In this document: piece by piece, positions 60,392-64,000 of the stretch
Layout of the letters: the number at the start of each line of letters is the position of its first letter
How positions within the stretch are numbered: the stretch's first letter is position 1
Assembly: GCF_004138335.1 (NCBI RefSeq)
Contig: NZ_RYFW01000003.1
Location: 186,001 to 250,000 of the forward strand
DNA from: Peristeroidobacter agariperforans
GTDB taxonomy: Bacteria > Pseudomonadota > Gammaproteobacteria > Steroidobacterales > Steroidobacteraceae
Direction of reading: 5' to 3'
Length of the DNA: 64,000 nt
Position numbers and translations under genes: made by a program
Notes under the pieces: model-generated
Told to the model about the DNA's origin: nothing
What the model saw: only the letters and a program-made list of their open reading frames with translations
Databases searched by the model: none

Positions 60392-61829
60392 GATCCATCC
60401 GTTCGAAACCCGATTGCATATCGACGGGGAATGGCGTGCGGCCAGCGATGGCCGTACATTGGATGTGTTCGATCCGTCGAGCCGACGCGTGCTGGCCACG
60501 GTTGCAAGCGCGACTGTCAGTGATGCGCTCGATGCGGTGTCCTCAGCCCATGCCGCTCTAACCTCGTGGAGTGCACGAGCTCCGCGTGAGCGCAGCGAGA
60601 TATTGCGCTCGGCGTTTCAGATCATGGTGTCGCGCCGAGAACAACTGGCGCGGCTCATCGTTCTCGAAAACGGAAAGGCGTGGCGGGATGCGCTGTCCGA
60701 AGTGGATTATGCGGCCGAGTTCTTCCGGTGGTACGCCGAGGAGGCGGTGCGAGCCATCGGAGAAATTTCCCGCGCTCCGGGCGGTGGTAATCGAATCATC
60801 GTTTCGTTACAGCCCGTGGGTGTGTCGCTGTTGGTTACTCCATGGAATTTTCCTGCGGCCATGGCGACGCGCAAGATCGGTCCTGCGCTCGCAGCGGGAT
60901 GCAGTGTGATCTTGAAACCCGCATCGGATACGCCGCTGACAGCACTCGCGATTGCGCAGATCCTGGCGGAGGCGGGCGTTCCCAGAGGTGTGGTGAACGT
61001 CATCCCTTCGGCAACGTCCGGCAAGGTTTGCGGCGCGCTGCTGAACGATGCGCGCGTACGCAAACTGTCCTTCACCGGTTCGACGGAGGTGGGGCGACTG
61101 CTGCTGGCGCAGGCAGCCGCTAACGTCGTGAACTGCTCGATGGAATTGGGCGGCAACGCACCTTTCATCGTGCTCGATGATGCCGATCTGGATGCAGCGG
61201 TGCGCGGCGCGATGATTGCCAAGATGCGCAATGGCGGGCAGGCATGCACGGCCGCGAATCGTTTCTACGTGCACCGATCTGTGCTGGCGGAGTTTTCCGA
61301 GCGAATGATCGGTGCGATGGGCCAGCTGAAAATGGGCAGCGGACTCGATCCAGCGATGGAGCTGGGACCGCTCATCAATGCGTCGGCTTGCGATCGCGTC
61401 CAACAACTCGTCGACGATGCGGTTGGCAGCGGTGCGCGGCTGTTGTTGGGCGGCAAGCGGCAGAGCGAGCCAGGTTGTTTCTATCCCCCGACGGTGCTCG
61501 ATCACGTGCCGCACGACGCGCGTATCGTCCAGGAAGAGATCTTCGGTCCGGTGGCGCCGATTCTGAGCTTCGAGCACGAGGATGAAGCGATCGAACTGGC
61601 CAACGACACTCAGTACGGACTCGTTTCTTATCTATACACACGCGACCTGCGGCGTGGCTTGCGTCTTTCGGAGCGGCTGGAAAGCGGCATGGTGGGTCTG
61701 AACCGGGGTCTGGTATCCGACCCGGGCGCGCCCTTCGGCGGCATGAAGCAAAGCGGCATCGGGCGGGAAGGCGCTCACGATGGCTTGCTCGAGTTCTGCG
61801 AGAAGAAATACATCGCGGTGGAGTACTGA
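60384..61829 (+). CDS. NAD(P)-dependent aldehyde dehydrogenase (succinate-semialdehyde dehydrogenase-like)
   Basis: A 481-residue ALDH of the GabD group. Catalytic Cys in NGGQACTAANRFYVH, general-base Glu in SMELGGNAPFIVLDDADLD, cofactor segment VTPWNFPAAMATRKIGPALAAG and FTGSTEVGR. It oxidises a semialdehyde to an acid in the cytoplasm. Placement between the E1 and E2 genes of a 2-oxo acid dehydrogenase complex is unusual and suggests that the same catabolic route gives an aldehyde. Six bases separate it from E2. Confidence 0.9.
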   Translation: MTEIHPFETRLHIDGEWRAASDGRTLDVFDPSSRRVLATVASATVSDALDAVSSAHAALTSWSARAPRERSEILRSAFQIMVSRREQLARLIVLENGKAWRDALSEVDYAAEFFRWYAEEAVRAIGEISRAPGGGNRIIVSLQPVGVSLLVTPWNFPAAMATRKIGPALAAGCSVILKPASDTPLTALAIAQILAEAGVPRGVVNVIPSATSGKVCGALLNDARVRKLSFTGSTEVGRLLLAQAAANVVNCSMELGGNAPFIVLDDADLDAAVRGAMIAKMRNGGQACTAANRFYVHRSVLAEFSERMIGAMGQLKMGSGLDPAMELGPLINASACDRVQQLVDDAVGSGARLLLGGKRQSEPGCFYPPTVLDHVPHDARIVQEEIFGPVAPILSFEHEDEAIELANDTQYGLVSYLYTRDLRRGLRLSERLESGMVGLNRGLVSDPGAPFGGMKQSGIGREGAHDGLLEFCEKKYIAVEY

Positions 61830-61835
61830 GCGCGC

Positions 61836-63053
61836 ATGAAGATTCTAATGCCTCAACTCGGCGAGACTGTCACCGAAGGAACCATCGTGGCCTGGCACCG
61901 ACGCGACGGCGATGCGGTTGCGGCGGACGATGTGCTGTTCGAAATAGAGACAGACAAGGTGGCGACCGAAGTTCCCTCGCCCACCGCAGGCGTGCTGCGG
62001 ATCCTGGTGCCCGCGGGAGAAACAGTCGCGGTGGGAGTTGCGTTAGCGGAAATCGAGGAGCAGGGCGCGAAGGCCAGCGCGCCGCAAGACAATATGTCGA
62101 CTCCCTCAGCGGCCGCCGCAACTCCCGCCGGATTGGCACTCAACGCACAAGGCGAGAACACGCCCAAGGCGCGCCGATGGAGCAGCCTTCCGAAGCGCGA
62201 TTCGCATGGCCGGCCATTGTCCCCGGCGGTGCGTCGTATCGTGCGAGAGCAGCGCATCGACACGACCGGGATTGCTGGCACCGGCCGCGATGGGCGAGTG
62301 AGGAAGCGCGACTTGCTCACGACCGGCGCCTCGGTACCCACCAGTCACGTCGTTCCGTTCAATCGCCTGCGCAAGCGAACAGCGGAACACATGGTGATGT
62401 CAAAAGCCCGTAGCCCGCACGTCTTACAGGCTATCGAAGTTGACTTTCAGCAAGTGGCGGCAGCTCGCGAATCGGCTCAGGCAAGCTGGCGCGCACGTCG
62501 CGGCCAAGGGCTCAGCTTCCTGCCGTTCTTGGCGTATGCCGTGTGTCGTGCGATCAAGGAATTTCCAATCATCAACGCCAGCGTCGAGGGAGAATCGCTG
62601 CATGTTCACCCTCACGTGAACCTGGCGATCGCCGTGGATCTTGCGTTCGAAGGCTTGCTTGCGCCGGTCATCCATCGCGCCGACGCCCTCAGCGTCGGCG
62701 AATTGGCAGTGCGTCTGCTCGATCTGACCAGTAGGGCGCGCAATGGGAAGTTGAATCCGGACGACATGAAGGGCGGCACATATACGCTGTCCAACTCCGG
62801 CACGTTCGGCACGTTGATTACCGCGCCGATCATCAATCAGCCGCAGGTTGCAATTCTGTCGATGGACGGAATACGCAAGCGTCCGGTCGTGATCGAGAGC
62901 GCCGCTGGCGACGCCATTGCGATTCGCCCAGTGGGAATCCTTGCGCAATCCTTCGACCATCGGGCGATGGACGGCGCGTACTCCGCCGCCTATCTGGCGG
63001 CATTGAAACGGACCATCGAAACCACGGATTGGTCAAAAGCTCTGGCGGTGTGA
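61836..63053 (+). CDS. 2-oxo acid dehydrogenase E2 (dihydrolipoamide acyltransferase)
   Basis: A 405-residue E2 subunit: a single lipoyl domain (Lys41 in FEIETDKVATEV), an Ala/Pro linker, a peripheral subunit-binding domain about residues 125-158 (SPAVRRIVREQRIDTTGIAGTGRDGRV), and the catalytic domain with FDHRAMDGAYSAAYLAALKR near the C-terminus. One lipoyl domain suits acetoin or branched-chain complexes more than enteric pyruvate dehydrogenase. No E3 gene follows, so a shared lipoamide dehydrogenase must serve. Convergent with the LacI gene. Confidence 0.92.
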   Translation: MKILMPQLGETVTEGTIVAWHRRDGDAVAADDVLFEIETDKVATEVPSPTAGVLRILVPAGETVAVGVALAEIEEQGAKASAPQDNMSTPSAAAATPAGLALNAQGENTPKARRWSSLPKRDSHGRPLSPAVRRIVREQRIDTTGIAGTGRDGRVRKRDLLTTGASVPTSHVVPFNRLRKRTAEHMVMSKARSPHVLQAIEVDFQQVAAARESAQASWRARRGQGLSFLPFLAYAVCRAIKEFPIINASVEGESLHVHPHVNLAIAVDLAFEGLLAPVIHRADALSVGELAVRLLDLTSRARNGKLNPDDMKGGTYTLSNSGTFGTLITAPIINQPQVAILSMDGIRKRPVVIESAAGDAIAIRPVGILAQSFDHRAMDGAYSAAYLAALKRTIETTDWSKALAV

Positions 63054-63067
63054 GCCGGGGTATCGTC

Positions 63068-64000
63068 TCACCTACTCAGCTTGGCAGTGGATCCTCGCAC
63101 CACGAGTGCCGGATCCAGATGCAGGGAGCCGGCCTTCGTATCAGCGTCACGCATCCGGCGCAGCAGCAGTTGCGCCGCTTGCGCGCCCATTTCCTCATGC
63201 GGGATATGCAGCGTGGTCAGCGGGGGCGTGAAGCGGTCCGCGAAGGGCATATCGTTGTAGCCGGTGACGGAGATGTCGCCGGGACACTTGAGGTTCGCCT
63301 CGGCGAGCGCGTCGTAACAGCCTAGAGCCAGCATGTCGTTCGCGGCCACCACCGCTGTGAACGCACGCTTGCTCTGCAATATCAGGCGTAATGCGTCGCG
63401 GCCCGCCCCGATTGTGAACGACGGCGCGTCGGCAATGAGCTTCGGATCGGCCTTCAGCCGATATTCCTCTACCGCGGCGAGAAATCCTTGCCGACGGTCC
63501 CGTCCGGTAGAAGTGTTCGACGGCCCGCCCACATAAGCGATCTTCCGGTGCCCGAGGTGCAGCAGATGCTCGACCGCAAGGCGGATTCCGTACAGGTCGT
63601 TGGTCACAACGCTGGGGATGCTTTCATCGGCGACCGTGCGATTCACCAGCACGATTGGCGTCTTGTGCTCACGGCACTCGGCAATGATCTCATCGTTCAG
63701 CAGCGCGGTGGCGAGAATGAGCCCGTCCACCTGCCGGCTTCGAAGTGAGGCGAGGATCGTGCGTTCCATATCCCGACTGTTGTCCGAGTCGGTCAGCATC
63801 GTCACGTAACCCTCTTTGGCGAGCACGCGCTCCACTGCGCGTACCACCGGAGGGAAGACCGGGTTGGTGAGGTCCGGCACAACCACTCCCACCGTGTACG
63901 AATGCTGAGTTTTCAACCCCGCGGCGAGCGGGTTACGGCGGTAGTTCAGAGCTTCAGCGATTGCGAGGATGCGATCAGCCATCTCCTCGGAAACCATGCT
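63068..64000 (-). CDS. LacI-family transcriptional regulator, N-terminus cut by window edge
   Basis: At least 311 residues, running off the right edge. The visible N-terminal part has the end of the DNA-binding helix-turn-helix and hinge helix (ADRILAIAEALNYRRNPLAAGLKT), then a periplasmic-binding-type effector domain: YTVGVVVPDLTNPVFPPV, DGLILATALL, KIAYVGGPSNTSTGRDRRQGF, VVAANDMLALGCYDAL, ISVTGYNDMPFADRFTPPLTTL. The first helix lies outside the window. It is the natural candidate to bind the shared palindromes at 54559-54578 and 57009-57028. Confidence 0.88.
   Translation of the reverse strand, partial: SMVSEEMADRILAIAEALNYRRNPLAAGLKTQHSYTVGVVVPDLTNPVFPPVVRAVERVLAKEGYVTMLTDSDNSRDMERTILASLRSRQVDGLILATALLNDEIIAECREHKTPIVLVNRTVADESIPSVVTNDLYGIRLAVEHLLHLGHRKIAYVGGPSNTSTGRDRRQGFLAAVEEYRLKADPKLIADAPSFTIGAGRDALRLILQSKRAFTAVVAANDMLALGCYDALAEANLKCPGDISVTGYNDMPFADRFTPPLTTLHIPHEEMGAQAAQLLLRRMRDADTKAGSLHLDPALVVRGSTAKLSR

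Noticed and set aside
1-64000. CRISPR arrays, rRNA operons, complete tRNAs
   Set aside because: No regularly spaced repeats, rRNA signatures or intact cloverleaf sequence were seen on either strand by eye.

Overview
The window is GC-rich, densely coded chromosomal DNA from what looks like an aerobic, metabolically versatile gammaproteobacterium. This placement is an inference from gene content: TonB receptor, OmpR/RstB-type two-component systems, a CadC-like TPR regulator, a TIGR02999-type ECF sigma factor beside a giant Ser/Thr kinase, a tannase-family esterase and Sox genes. A Steroidobacteraceae/Nevskiales-like organism is a reasonable guess, but nothing here proves it. I see no rRNA, complete tRNA or CRISPR array.

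Layout. 1-10.2 kb: end of a hemerythrin-like protein, a thiolase, a transglycosylase-like lipoprotein, an RstB/RstA two-component system with a DUF3019 protein and a MipA/OmpV outer-membrane protein, a beta-propeller lipoprotein, an acyl-CoA dehydrogenase and a DUF4242 protein. 10.2-23.6 kb: a 1520-residue kinase/cyclase-like/ATPase/TPR signalling protein coupled to an ECF sigma factor, a vanadium haloperoxidase-like protein, a HAD phosphatase, a sterol desaturase-family protein, a CadC-like regulator next to a BtuB-like TonB receptor, and a DUF1624 membrane protein. 23.8-29.9 kb: one tightly coupled operon joining a molybdenum hydroxylase (2Fe-2S and Mo subunits), flavocytochrome c sulfide dehydrogenase and soxX-Y-Z-A. 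Its SoxY has no export signal and no GGCGG tail. 30-41.3 kb: methyltransferase, ECF sigma/YCII pair, MarR regulator facing an FAD monooxygenase across a clear palindrome, GGDEF protein, a 7TM-DISM kinase/response regulator pair, and a LysR regulator facing RidA and an Old Yellow Enzyme.

41.3-43.6 kb is an accessory scar with remnants of two transposases, one unrecognised gene and short repeats. 43.6-54 kb, nearly all on the + strand, carries a YCII protein, a PQQ dehydrogenase with a built-in cytochrome c domain, then SDR, FAD-linked oxidase, alpha/beta hydrolase, dienelactone hydrolase-type protein, tannase/feruloyl esterase and acyl-CoA ligase. This set would suit breakdown of plant-type esters and aromatic or hydroxy acids.

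54-64 kb looks like a self-contained catabolic locus: exported RidA, dicarboxylate-type symporter, orphan substrate-binding lipoprotein, M24 'pita-bread' enzyme, 2-oxo acid dehydrogenase E1alpha, E1beta, aldehyde dehydrogenase, E2 and a LacI-family regulator. The two divergent promoter regions of this locus share a palindrome of the form GCAnACGTnTGC with a central CG, as expected for a LacI-family operator, so they may form one regulon. The substrate is not identifiable from sequence alone.
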